DNA from: JBGPJO01 sp964348535
GTDB lineage: Bacteria > Patescibacteriota > Minisyncoccia > Phycocordibacterales > JAKFXT01
DNA length: 9,399 nucleotides
Assembly: GCA_964348535.1 (NCBI GenBank)
Contig: CAYGDB010000023.1
Span: 1 to 9,399, forward strand
Direction: 5' to 3'
In this document: piece after piece, positions 1-5,966 of the stretch
Layout: every line of letters begins with the position of its first letter
Numbering within the stretch: the first letter of the stretch is position 1
Translations under genes and position numbers: made by a program
Notes under the pieces: model-generated
Databases searched by the model: none
Told to the model about the DNA's origin: nothing
What the model saw: the letters and a program-made list of their open reading frames with translations, nothing else

Positions 1-1
1 C

Positions 2-1483
2 GAGGAGCGTTTTTCAACATACAAAAGTCTTGTCCGCGAGCGCTTCGCTCGCGGACTCTCCGTCTATCTCTGCGTCGCCACAAATAAAGAAGCCGGGGAG
101 CTTTCAGCTTTATTTGACCGTGGAATTGGCGAATATTCATTTCTCCTCCACGGTGGACTGCCAAAACTTAAAATTATGAAAGTTTGGAAAAATGCCCTGC
201 TTGAAAAACATCCAATACTGATAGTCGGAACAGCCGCTTTTCTTTCAATTCCACGAGCTGATTTAGGCACAATAATTTTGGAGCATGAAGGCTCAAGATT
301 CTACAAGTCAGCAAAGAGACCATACGCGGACACAAGAATTTTTATTGAATTTTTATCAAAACGAATGGGGCTTGAACTTATAATGGCCGACACGGCTTTA
401 AGAGTTGAAACCATATACAAAAGCGAAAACGGTCAATACGCCGAATTTGGCTCGACTCTAAAATTCCGCTCTCTCTGGGGCGGAGCCTATAGGATAGTGG
501 ATATGCGTCCTTCCCAAGAATCAGAAAAAAAAGAAAAATTCCAGATTCTCTCAAACGACCTCAAAAAAATAATAAATAATCTCTCAATAAACAATGAAAA
601 ATTATTTATTTTTACAAGTCGTCGCGGACTATCGCCCCTTACCGTCTGCGGAGATTGTGGCACGGTGGTAAATTGCGGACGCTGTGGCGCCCCAATTACC
701 CTCCATCGTGGCGGAACACACACATTTTTCCTATGCCATCACTGCGGAGAAAAAAGAGATACGGAGGAACGTTGCCGTATTTGCAACAGTTGGAAACTTG
801 AAACTCTAGGTATTGGAATAGAGCTTGTGGAAAAAACTATTGAAAAAGAGTTTCCAAACTTAAAACTTTTGAGACTGGATAAAGACACGGCAAATACAAG
901 CAAAAAAGCTATCGATATAGTCAATCGTTTCTATGAAAATAAAAGCGGTATTCTGCTAGGGACCGAGATTGCCATTTATTATCTCCGAGAAAAAATTGAA
1001 AACTCTGCCATAGTATCAATCGATTCTCTTTTTTCATTGCCTGACTTTAGAATAAATGAAAGAATTTTTTCGATGCTCCTTTCGATTAGGGCAAAAACAG
1101 AGAAACGCCTGATTATACAAACCAGAAATATAGAAGCATCTGTTATTGGATATGCGGCAACCGGAAGCATTGGTGATTTTTATCGAGAAGAAATTAAAAT
1201 TCGAAAACAGTTTCAATATCCCCCTTTTTCAGTTCTTATAAAAATTTCTTTTGAAGGCAGTAAGGAGGCGGTTGAAAAACAGTCCGCCATCATTGAAAGT
1301 CTGTTTGAAGGATTCATGCCACAAATATTCCCAGCTTTTATATCCACCCCCAAAGGCAAGCAAATAATCAACGCGCTTATAAAAGTGCCACGGGAATCCT
1401 GGCCAGACGATGTTCTTATTGAAAAATTAAAACAACTTCCGCCGTTTTATTCTATTGAAGTGGACCCGGAGAGTATGTTATGA
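2..1483 (+). CDS. priA: PriA-like primosomal protein N', helicase-inactive, 5' end outside the window
   Basis: The frame is open from base 2 to the TGA at 1481-1483, giving 493 visible residues. The ATG at 176 is internal, because PriA-like sequence continues upstream of it. PriA normally is a 3'-to-5' DNA helicase that reloads the replisome at stalled forks. Eight cysteines in four CxxC pairs (CGDC, CGRC, CHHC, CRIC; nt 647-784) match the PriA zinc-binding insert. The SLPDFR, ERRF-like and YPPF segments of the C-terminal half are also recognisable. The ATPase motifs are not. The segment aligning with Walker A GSGKTEVY reads (x)EERFSTY at the window edge. The DEEH box reads LEHE (about nt 278-289), SATPS reads ADTAL (386-400), GxGTE reads GIGIE (809-823), and the VAGRAGR arginine motif reads SIRAKTEK (1082-1105). 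The family's usual synteny, priA-def-fmt, supports the identity. I infer a structural or DNA-binding PriA relic without helicase activity; the N-terminal DNA-binding domain lies outside the window. Confidence 0.85.
   Translation, partial: EERFSTYKSLVRERFARGLSVYLCVATNKEAGELSALFDRGIGEYSFLLHGGLPKLKIMKVWKNALLEKHPILIVGTAAFLSIPRADLGTIILEHEGSRFYKSAKRPYADTRIFIEFLSKRMGLELIMADTALRVETIYKSENGQYAEFGSTLKFRSLWGGAYRIVDMRPSQESEKKEKFQILSNDLKKIINNLSINNEKLFIFTSRRGLSPLTVCGDCGTVVNCGRCGAPITLHRGGTHTFFLCHHCGEKRDTEERCRICNSWKLETLGIGIELVEKTIEKEFPNLKLLRLDKDTANTSKKAIDIVNRFYENKSGILLGTEIAIYYLREKIENSAIVSIDSLFSLPDFRINERIFSMLLSIRAKTEKRLIIQTRNIEASVIGYAATGSIGDFYREEIKIRKQFQYPPFSVLIKISFEGSKEAVEKQSAIIESLFEGFMPQIFPAFISTPKGKQIINALIKVPRESWPDDVLIEKLKQLPPFYSIEVDPESML
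32..56. repeat. Perfect GC-rich palindrome inside the priA-like gene
   Basis: GTCCGCGAGCG at 32-42 and CGCTCGCGGAC at 46-56 are exact reverse complements separated by CTT, so an 11-bp hairpin can form. The element is far more GC-rich than the surrounding coding sequence. It stays in frame, encoding approximately VRERFARG. This could be a REP-like or coding-embedded palindromic element, or chance codon choice for a charged helix; copies elsewhere in the genome would decide. Confidence 0.6.
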
Positions 1484-1509
1484 GTTTTAATCAAAGTGCT
1501 TACAAGCCA

Positions 1510-1537
1510 TTGACAAGTCTTTTGAATTTCTTATAAT
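1510..1537 (+). promoter_or_regulatory. Perfect-consensus sigma70-type promoter for the small RNA
   Basis: TTGACA at 1510-1515 and TATAAT at 1532-1537 both match the housekeeping consensus exactly, with a 16-bp spacer. Transcription would begin near 1544. The promoter lies 26 bases after the priA-like stop codon and over 200 bases before def, and no ORF begins just downstream. What it drives is therefore best read as a non-coding transcript. It is the strongest promoter I can see in the window. Confidence 0.85.
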
Positions 1538-1543
1538 GGGAAT

Positions 1544-1737
1544 GGATGGTCAGAATATCCCTCCTGACCATGGATATGCCTTCCGCCCGCACGGAAGGCA
1601 TATCCTGGGAGCGGGCCGTGTGGGTAGGCCGTGGCCCCCCCGCGCTAGTCTATCCCGGCTCGCTCCGCCCTCTTCTTGTTCTTTTAGTTAGTTTTTTTTA
1701 AAACCCCTCCGTTTAAGGCGGGGTTTTTAATTTTTTT
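1544..1737 (+). ncRNA. Unidentified structured small RNA of about 190 nt
   Basis: This GC-rich block lies between a perfect promoter and an intrinsic terminator and has no supported ORF. Hairpin 1 is 1546-1553 with 1564-1571 (8 bp), loop AATATCCCTC. Hairpin 2 is 1572-1585 with 1592-1605 (14 perfect bp), loop CCCGCA. Hairpin 3 is 1608-1618 with 1656-1666 (11 bp, one G-U), continued after a TGT bulge by 1622-1627 with 1650-1655. Its large apical region contains seven consecutive C (1635-1641). A pyrimidine-rich linker leads to the terminator. All three loops are C-rich. The loop of hairpin 2 (CCCGC) could also pair with GCGGG at 1611-1615, as a pseudoknot competing with hairpin 3. I see none of the marks of tRNA, tmRNA, RNase P RNA, SRP RNA (no GGAAGG-AGCAG loop context) or a single long 6S-type hairpin. 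The function is unknown. It might instead be a leader that attenuates def-fmt. Confidence 0.75.
1700..1737 (+). terminator. Intrinsic terminator of the small RNA
   Basis: AAAACCCCTCC (1700-1710) pairs with GGCGGGGTTTT (1717-1727) around the loop GTTTAA. This gives an 11-position stem with one mismatch, followed by a T-rich run (TTTTTAATTTTTTT, 1724-1737). The T tract is on the plus-strand side, so it acts on rightward transcription. It ends only 14 bases before the def start codon, so either def has its own promoter or it depends on readthrough. Confidence 0.85.
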
Positions 1738-1738
1738 G

Positions 1739-1744
1739 TATAAT
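1739..1744 (+). promoter_or_regulatory. -10 box of def, leaderless configuration
   Basis: TATAAT at 1739-1744 lies 7 bases before the def ATG (1752). A start point at the normal distance from this box falls on or beside the A of the ATG, leaving no room for a ribosome binding site. None is visible (TAATAGTCAGT precedes the ATG). No good -35 box is found at 16-18 bp upstream, where the terminator stem lies. The call rests on the -10 match and its spacing. Confidence 0.55.
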
Positions 1745-1751
1745 AGTCAGT

Positions 1752-2297
1752 ATGGTCAAAATAATTCAAAAAGAAAATAAAATTCTTCGGAAAAATGCAA
1801 GTGACATTCCGCCACTTGAGATACCTTCTCTCAAAATTAAAACCATTATATCCGATATGAAAAAAGCTCTCTCTTTGGAGAAGGACGGAGTTGCCATCGC
1901 CGCTCCCCAGATAGGTCTGTCTTTTAGGATTTTTATAGTGGCTTCCAAAGTTTTTTCTATTGGTAAAAAAAATCCATCAAAGGAAAAAACCGCAAAATCA
2001 GACCCAAAAATTAAAAATGACATGGTATTCATAAACCCAAAACTTGTAAAAATATCAAAGGATAAAGGATGGATGGAAGAGGGGTGTCTTTCTGTCCGTC
2101 ATTTCTACGGTCGCGTGGAAAGAGCCAAAAAAGTTCGAGTAAGAGCCTACGATGAAAAAGGTAAAGTTTTTGAAATGGGCGGAAGCGGACTTTTGGCTCA
2201 AATCTTCCAACATGAGATTGACCATTTAAACGGAGTGCTTTTTATCGACAAAGCCAAGGATATGATTGAATTAGAAACAAGCAATTATGAAAAATGA
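1752..2297 (+). CDS. def: Peptide deformylase
   Basis: This metalloenzyme removes the formyl group from the N-terminal methionine of nascent proteins at the ribosome exit. All three family motifs are present in the 181 residues: GVAIAAPQ (46-53, motif 1, with Ala at the usual second Gly), EEGCLS (109-114, metal-ligand Cys112) and QHEIDH (153-158, two metal-ligand His and catalytic Glu155). A lysine-rich insertion (about residues 66-90) sits between the motif 1 strand and the following beta strand. Length is close to the usual 150-190. The ATG at 1752 is the natural start: the MVKIIQKENKILRK opening matches the family and there is no useful upstream in-frame room. Its end overlaps fmt, whose product creates this enzyme's substrate. 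Confidence 0.96.
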   Translation: MVKIIQKENKILRKNASDIPPLEIPSLKIKTIISDMKKALSLEKDGVAIAAPQIGLSFRIFIVASKVFSIGKKNPSKEKTAKSDPKIKNDMVFINPKLVKISKDKGWMEEGCLSVRHFYGRVERAKKVRVRAYDEKGKVFEMGGSGLLAQIFQHEIDHLNGVLFIDKAKDMIELETSNYEK

Positions 2298-3144
2298 TTA
2301 TGAAATAATTTTTTTTGGCACCGACACTTTTTCCGTCTGCGTTCTTGAAGGACTTAAAATGGGAGGTTTTTTACCAAAATTAATAGTAACGGTACCAGAC
2401 AGAAAAGCCGGGCGCGGTCTCATCCTGACTTCACCAATCATTAAAAAGTGGGCCGAATCAAACAGCATAGAAACCATCCAACCGGAGAAACTTGATTCTG
2501 AATTCGTTAATAATATAAAAGCCAAAAGCTACAACCTATTCGTAGTGGCTTCTTATGGAAAAATAATTCCGCAATCCGTTTTAGATATTCCAATGCATGG
2601 AGTTTTGAATGTCCACCCATCCTTACTTCCAAAGTACCGTGGGGCAACGCCGATTCAATCTCAAATCCTGTCTGACGATAGAAATGTGGGTTTAAGTCTA
2701 ATGCTTATAGACGCCGAAGTGGATCACGGGCCACTGATTTCTTCAATACCTATTTCTATTTCAAATTGGCCGGTTAAATCATCCGAACTTGAAAAAGTTC
2801 TTGGAAAAGAGGGTGGAAAAATACTTGCCGAAATCATACCAAGATGGATTCTTGGTTCAATAAATCCGATTGCTCAAAATCATCAAGAAGCAACTTTTAC
2901 CAAAAAAATTAAAAAAGAGGACGGCCTTTTAGACCTTTCAAGAGACCACTATAAAAATTTCCTGAAATTTTGCGCGTATGAAGACTCTGTCGGCGCTTAT
3001 TTTATCGCTTCTAAAAAAAATAAAGAGATTAGAGTTAAAGTGATAGACGCTGATTTTAATAATGGTGTTTTTAATCCAAAAATAATACTGCCAGAAGGAG
3101 GCAGAAAAATGGATTATAAAGATTTTCTGCGAGGCCTTTCTTAA
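2287..3144 (+). CDS. fmt: Methionyl-tRNA formyltransferase with a shortened C-terminal domain
   Basis: The enzyme transfers a formyl group from 10-formyl-tetrahydrofolate to initiator Met-tRNA. The N-terminal Rossmann-type domain opens with IIFFGTDTFS. The catalytic asparagine, histidine and aspartate are visible as N108, H110 (in VLNVHPSLLPKYRGATPIQ) and D146 (in DAEVDHGPL). The SLLPKYRG loop at 112-119 is intact. After the ATFTKKIKKEDG linker the C-terminal tRNA-binding OB domain is short: the strands normally between the 'vkv' strand and the final GKk-m...dFl segment seem largely missing. Total length is 285 residues against about 310-315 in E. coli-like proteins. The ATG lies inside def, with an 11-base overlap and no SD, so translational coupling is likely. 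The stop lies 3 bases from the convergent cyclophilin gene. Confidence 0.96.
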   Translation: MKNDYEIIFFGTDTFSVCVLEGLKMGGFLPKLIVTVPDRKAGRGLILTSPIIKKWAESNSIETIQPEKLDSEFVNNIKAKSYNLFVVASYGKIIPQSVLDIPMHGVLNVHPSLLPKYRGATPIQSQILSDDRNVGLSLMLIDAEVDHGPLISSIPISISNWPVKSSELEKVLGKEGGKILAEIIPRWILGSINPIAQNHQEATFTKKIKKEDGLLDLSRDHYKNFLKFCAYEDSVGAYFIASKKNKEIRVKVIDADFNNGVFNPKIILPEGGRKMDYKDFLRGLS

Positions 3145-3147
3145 ACT

Positions 3148-3819
3148 TTATCTGACCGAGACACCCTCTATCGTAATATCGTTAAGAGGACGATCAACCT
3201 GTCCAGGCATATAAGTTTCCACTTCAGCAATTTTATCCACCACATCCATTCCTTTTATTACACGTCCAAAAATAGTGTAGTTCGGCGGAAGCTTTACGTC
3301 TTTGTGCATTATGAAAAATTGACTGCCGTTTGTATTCGGACCGGCATTTGCCATAGCTAAAAATCCCCTCTTGTAACCGACTTTATATATTTCGTCATCT
3401 ATATTTATCTCATCAGCGAATTTATATCCGGGACCGCCGGTTCCCCATCTGTTTTTTTGAGAATCGTCTTTGGAAAGTGGGTCTCCAGCTTGAATCATAA
3501 AATCTTTTATGACACGATGAAACTTAACGCCATCGTAGAAATTTGCATTTGAAAGCTTCACAAAATTAGCCACGGCAAAAGGGGCCTTGTCTTCAAAAAA
3601 TTCAACTTCTATATCTCCAAAATTTGTTTTTATAACAACGTTCATTTTTTCTTTGGTTTTTTCTATTTCATTCATGGTGGCAATGTTTTTACTTGATAAA
3701 TTTTCGGCTATACCTGAGGCTTTCCCCGTAACATATCCAAGAAGAGCCAAGAATATGATTACGGCGGCTAAAAATAAATCAACAATAAAACGGTTTCTAT
3801 TTGTCGGAAATAAATTCAT
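3148..3819 (-). CDS. Membrane-anchored cyclophilin-type peptidyl-prolyl isomerase
   Basis: Cyclophilins catalyse cis-trans isomerisation of Xaa-Pro bonds. The 223-residue product has a short basic N-terminus, one hydrophobic segment (about residues 11-30), and a linker to about residue 58. The cyclophilin domain then runs to the end. The active-site segment FHRVIKDFMIQAGD (100-113) carries the expected Arg102, Phe107 and Gln110, and the second signature AMANAGPNTNGSQFF is intact (155-169). The usual Trp of eukaryotic cyclophilins is replaced in NYTIFG, as is common in bacteria. There is no signal-peptidase motif I would trust, so I infer a single-pass anchor with the enzyme outside the membrane. 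It follows hpf by 15 bases and may also have its own promoter. Confidence 0.93.
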   Translation of the reverse strand: MNLFPTNRNRFIVDLFLAAVIIFLALLGYVTGKASGIAENLSSKNIATMNEIEKTKEKMNVVIKTNFGDIEVEFFEDKAPFAVANFVKLSNANFYDGVKFHRVIKDFMIQAGDPLSKDDSQKNRWGTGGPGYKFADEINIDDEIYKVGYKRGFLAMANAGPNTNGSQFFIMHKDVKLPPNYTIFGRVIKGMDVVDKIAEVETYMPGQVDRPLNDITIEGVSVR

Positions 3820-3825
3820 CTTAAT

Positions 3826-3831
3826 ATTATA
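3826..3831 (-). promoter_or_regulatory. -10 box of the cyclophilin gene, leaderless configuration
   Basis: On the minus strand TATAAT (3831 down to 3826) is followed by exactly six bases and then the ATG at 3819. A transcript from it would begin at or next to the start codon. No SD lies in the 15-base gap after hpf. The -35 region would lie inside hpf and is poor. AT-richness makes chance matches possible, but the full consensus and the spacing match the arrangement seen at def and mraY. Confidence 0.45.
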
Positions 3832-3834
3832 TTG

Positions 3835-4209
3835 TTATTTTTTTCTAAATGGAAGACCTCTAATCATATTTTTAAGCGACTGGGACCCTCGCCTGAAAAG
3901 AGTTTCACGCTTGCCCTTGTGGGCTATTATTGAATCAACCAAATCATCTTTAACGATATCTATCGCGGAGTATATGTCGCCCGCCTCTCTACGAGCGTAA
4001 AAATTCTTACCGGCAATATGAAGATTGAATTCCGCGAAGAAAACATCGCCTGATTTATGATGTTCCGTCGTTTTTCCAATTTCAACGTAAATACTGGCGC
4101 TAGTATCTTCCTGACTGATGACTTTTTGAAGCATCGCGACCTTCTTTCCCACATAATCCTCAATAGCCGAGGTTAAGCTGGTGTTTGTCGCTTTAATGTT
4201 TATGTTCAT
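3835..4209 (-). CDS. hpf: Short-form ribosome hibernation promoting factor / RaiA family
   Basis: This family binds the decoding channel of the 30S subunit and inactivates ribosomes in stationary phase or stress. The 124 residues show the family layout: MNINIKATN opening, an AIEDYVGKKV helix (15-24), a beta strand with YVEIGKTTEHHKSG (41-54), FFAEFNLHI, and the DIYSAIDIVKDDLVDSI helix (78-94). A basic tail (KGKRETLFRRG...FRKK) follows. The C-terminal dimerisation domain of long HPF is absent, so this is a short HPF/YfiA-like form. The product is cytoplasmic. Upstream is a 94-base gap containing a palindrome and possible promoter elements; downstream is the cyclophilin gene. Confidence 0.9.
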   Translation of the reverse strand: MNINIKATNTSLTSAIEDYVGKKVAMLQKVISQEDTSASIYVEIGKTTEHHKSGDVFFAEFNLHIAGKNFYARREAGDIYSAIDIVKDDLVDSIIAHKGKRETLFRRGSQSLKNMIRGLPFRKK

Positions 4210-4215
4210 ATCTTT

Positions 4216-4255
4216 ATCCTAACACATTAAAATAAATTTGTTATTTTTAAGACAA
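4216..4255 (-). promoter_or_regulatory. Possible promoter region of hpf
   Basis: Two readings are possible on the minus strand. One uses TTGTCT (4255-4250) and TTTAAT (4231-4226) with an 18-bp spacer, giving a short leader in which AGGA (4220-4217) could serve as a weak SD 7 bases before the ATG. The other treats TAGGAT (4221-4216), six bases before the ATG, as a weak -10 box for a leaderless transcript, with ATAACA (4244-4239) as -35. Neither is strong, and transcription from upstream gltX could also continue. Confidence 0.35.
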
Positions 4256-4264
4256 TTTCTGACT

Positions 4265-4307
4265 GTGAATTACGAAACTCTTTCTTGGCGCAAGCTTCGT
4301 AATTCAC
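4265..4307. repeat. 12-bp inverted repeat overlapping the yggU-like stop codon
   Basis: GTGAATTACGAA at 4265-4276 and TTCGTAATTCAC at 4296-4307 are exact reverse complements. They enclose 19 bases that contain a smaller CTTG/CAAG stem (4284-4287 with 4291-4294). The right arm includes the stop codon of the yggU-like gene (TCA on the plus strand, 4304-4306). There is no U-run after the stem on the minus strand, so it is not a typical intrinsic terminator. It could be a transcript-stabilising hairpin or a mobile palindromic element. Confidence 0.7.
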
Positions 4308-4522
4308 GATTTCTGAATAATTTTTGATGATTTTCGATGGCCACTTATAATTCGGAGACTTCTGGGAGAAACGCCAAGATGCGAAGCGAGCATGGACAAC
4401 AAGGCTTTATTTGCCATATTTTGTTTTGGAGATTCTTTAACGGAAACAACAAACTTTTCACCCGAAATTTCTTCAAAAGAAACATGCTTGGAACTTGGAG
4501 AAACTTTGACTTTTAAAAACAT
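4304..4522 (-). CDS. YggU/DUF167 family small protein
   Basis: The 72 residues match the DUF167 pattern: an opening KVKVSPSSK strand (4-12), a FVVSVKESP strand, then ANKALLSMLASHLGV (37-51), and a closing strand followed by a basic GHRKSSKII segment (61-69). The family's usual GKAN is here QNMAN. Family function is not established, and no signal peptide or membrane segment is visible. The gene starts 12 bases after gltX with no SD and probably belongs to the same transcript. Its last codons lie in the inverted repeat at 4265-4307. Confidence 0.82.
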   Translation of the reverse strand: MFLKVKVSPSSKHVSFEEISGEKFVVSVKESPKQNMANKALLSMLASHLGVSPRSLRIISGHRKSSKIIQKS

Positions 4523-4534
4523 ATTTCAAAATAC

Positions 4535-5950
4535 TTATTGCTCATTAAATCTATGAAGTCTTGATTCAGCGCTTTCCAAACGTTCAAGTGTTTCTTTTTT
4601 TCCAAGTATTGAGCATAAAGTGAAAGGGTCAATCGACTTTATCTTACCAGAGAGAGCAAACCTCATCGGCCAGAGAACATCTCCTTTTCCATGCTCGGAA
4701 GCGTAGTCCCATAGGATATTTTTTACAGAATCCTTCGTAAACGCCTCTTCTGAAAAATCTCTGATAGAATTAATTATAAAAGAGAGATGCTTCTCAATCT
4801 TCTTGCTGTCGGACTCAATACCCTTTTTGGACGGGGGTAGTATGCTGGCTATTTCAAACACAGGCTTATCAAAAATATAGTCAAACTCTCCGGCTTCCGA
4901 CATCTCCCTGACATCCGAAAAAACTGAAATCCGTTCACGAATTTCCGGCAAAATGGCATTAAATCTTTCTTCACTCCACTGCGGCAAAACACGCAAAGAA
5001 TCCGGCATAAAAAGCATTATATTTTTTTCAAACTCTTCCAAACTCAAACGCTTAATATGCTCGCGGTTAAACCATTTGAACTTCTCAATATCAAAAACAG
5101 CTCCGGATTTCTGGACCTTTTCAAGGTCAAAAATATCGACTAGCTCCTCAAGACTAAAAATTTCCTGAGAACCGCCAGGATTAAAGCCAAGGAGAGTAAT
5201 ATAGTTTATTAAAGCTTGGGGCAAGAAGCCTTCTTTTTTGTAATCAAAAACCCGAACCGAACCGTTTCTTTTTGAAAGCTTGGATTTGTCGGCCCCTAAA
5301 ACAAACGGTATGTGGCAATAAATAGGACGAGGCGCTCCTATGGCCTCCTGAATAAGAATCTGACGCGGAGTATTGTATATACCATCAACCCCACGAATGA
5401 CGTGACTGACGGACATTTCAAAATCATCAATAACCACGGCCAAATGATAAAGAGGTTCTTCAAGACTTTTTGCGATAACAAAGTCCTTTAGCTCCGATGT
5501 GTCAACGCTTATCTCTCCTAAAATCACATCATTGAAACTGATAACAGAGTTGGGGTTTTTAAATCTTATAACTTCCGAGCGCTTCTCCCCCTTGCTGTCT
5601 TTAACCTCTCCGGAGTCTTCTTCCCCGACATCTTCAACAAAAACATCTTCTTTTGAAATGTAGGCCACTCCATCATCTATCATTTTTTCAAGGTATTTTT
5701 TGTAAATCAAACCTCGTTCAGACTGTTTATATATGGCGTCGAAAGAAATTCCAAGCCATTCCATTGCATGAAAAATATCTTCTTCAAATTCTTTTTTTGA
5801 ACGCTCTTTATCGGTATCCTCAAAACGAAGAATGGCCTTGCCGCCGTATCTTTTAGCAAAAAGGTAATTAAAAAGGGCAGTCCTCATAACGCCAACATGA
5901 GCATAGCCGGTGGGACTCGGGGCAAACCTTGTTACAATATTGGATGACAT
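4535..5950 (-). CDS. gltX: Glutamyl-tRNA synthetase
   Basis: This is a class I aminoacyl-tRNA synthetase charging glutamate onto tRNA-Glu, and onto tRNA-Gln where the amidotransferase route is used. The HIGH-type motif sits in APSPTGYAHVG (10-20) and the KMSKS-type motif in KSKLSKR (222-228). LRFEDTDKER (41-50) and NTPRQ (193-197) are typical of GluRS. The catalytic insertion that often carries a zinc site has no cysteines here and is a short charged stretch (about 101-125). The usual RGEDH-like motif reads RGVDG (186-190). A helical anticodon-binding C-terminal region ends at residue 471, a normal length. It follows murG by 16 AT-rich bases without an SD and is probably co-transcribed with the cell-wall genes. 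Confidence 0.95.
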   Translation of the reverse strand: MSSNIVTRFAPSPTGYAHVGVMRTALFNYLFAKRYGGKAILRFEDTDKERSKKEFEEDIFHAMEWLGISFDAIYKQSERGLIYKKYLEKMIDDGVAYISKEDVFVEDVGEEDSGEVKDSKGEKRSEVIRFKNPNSVISFNDVILGEISVDTSELKDFVIAKSLEEPLYHLAVVIDDFEMSVSHVIRGVDGIYNTPRQILIQEAIGAPRPIYCHIPFVLGADKSKLSKRNGSVRVFDYKKEGFLPQALINYITLLGFNPGGSQEIFSLEELVDIFDLEKVQKSGAVFDIEKFKWFNREHIKRLSLEEFEKNIMLFMPDSLRVLPQWSEERFNAILPEIRERISVFSDVREMSEAGEFDYIFDKPVFEIASILPPSKKGIESDSKKIEKHLSFIINSIRDFSEEAFTKDSVKNILWDYASEHGKGDVLWPMRFALSGKIKSIDPFTLCSILGKKETLERLESAESRLHRFNEQ

Positions 5951-5966
5951 ATAAATTAAAATTAAT

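Noticed and set aside
176..178. ATG at 176 as the start of the PriA-like protein
   Set aside because: The frame is open to the window edge, and the upstream residues align with the PriA segment that follows Walker A, so this Met is internal.
1544..1737. The small RNA as SRP RNA, 6S RNA, tmRNA or RNase P RNA
   Set aside because: No conserved SRP apical loop, no single long hairpin with a central bubble, no tRNA-like ends or tag reading frame, and it is too short and lacks the conserved core for RNase P.
2287..2297. def/fmt overlap as a frameshift
   Set aside because: Both proteins are complete at the junction; the 11-base overlap is an ordinary coupled arrangement.
3088..3104. Small hairpin CTGCC/GGCAG in fmt as a minus-strand terminator for the hpf-cyclophilin unit
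   Set aside because: The stem is only 5 bp and lies in fmt coding sequence; although TATTATTTTT follows on the minus strand, it is too weak to call.
5380..5400. GluRS RGVDG instead of RGEDH as a sign of inactivity
   Set aside because: This position varies among working GluRS enzymes, and the HIGH-type, KMSKS-type and NTPRQ motifs are intact.
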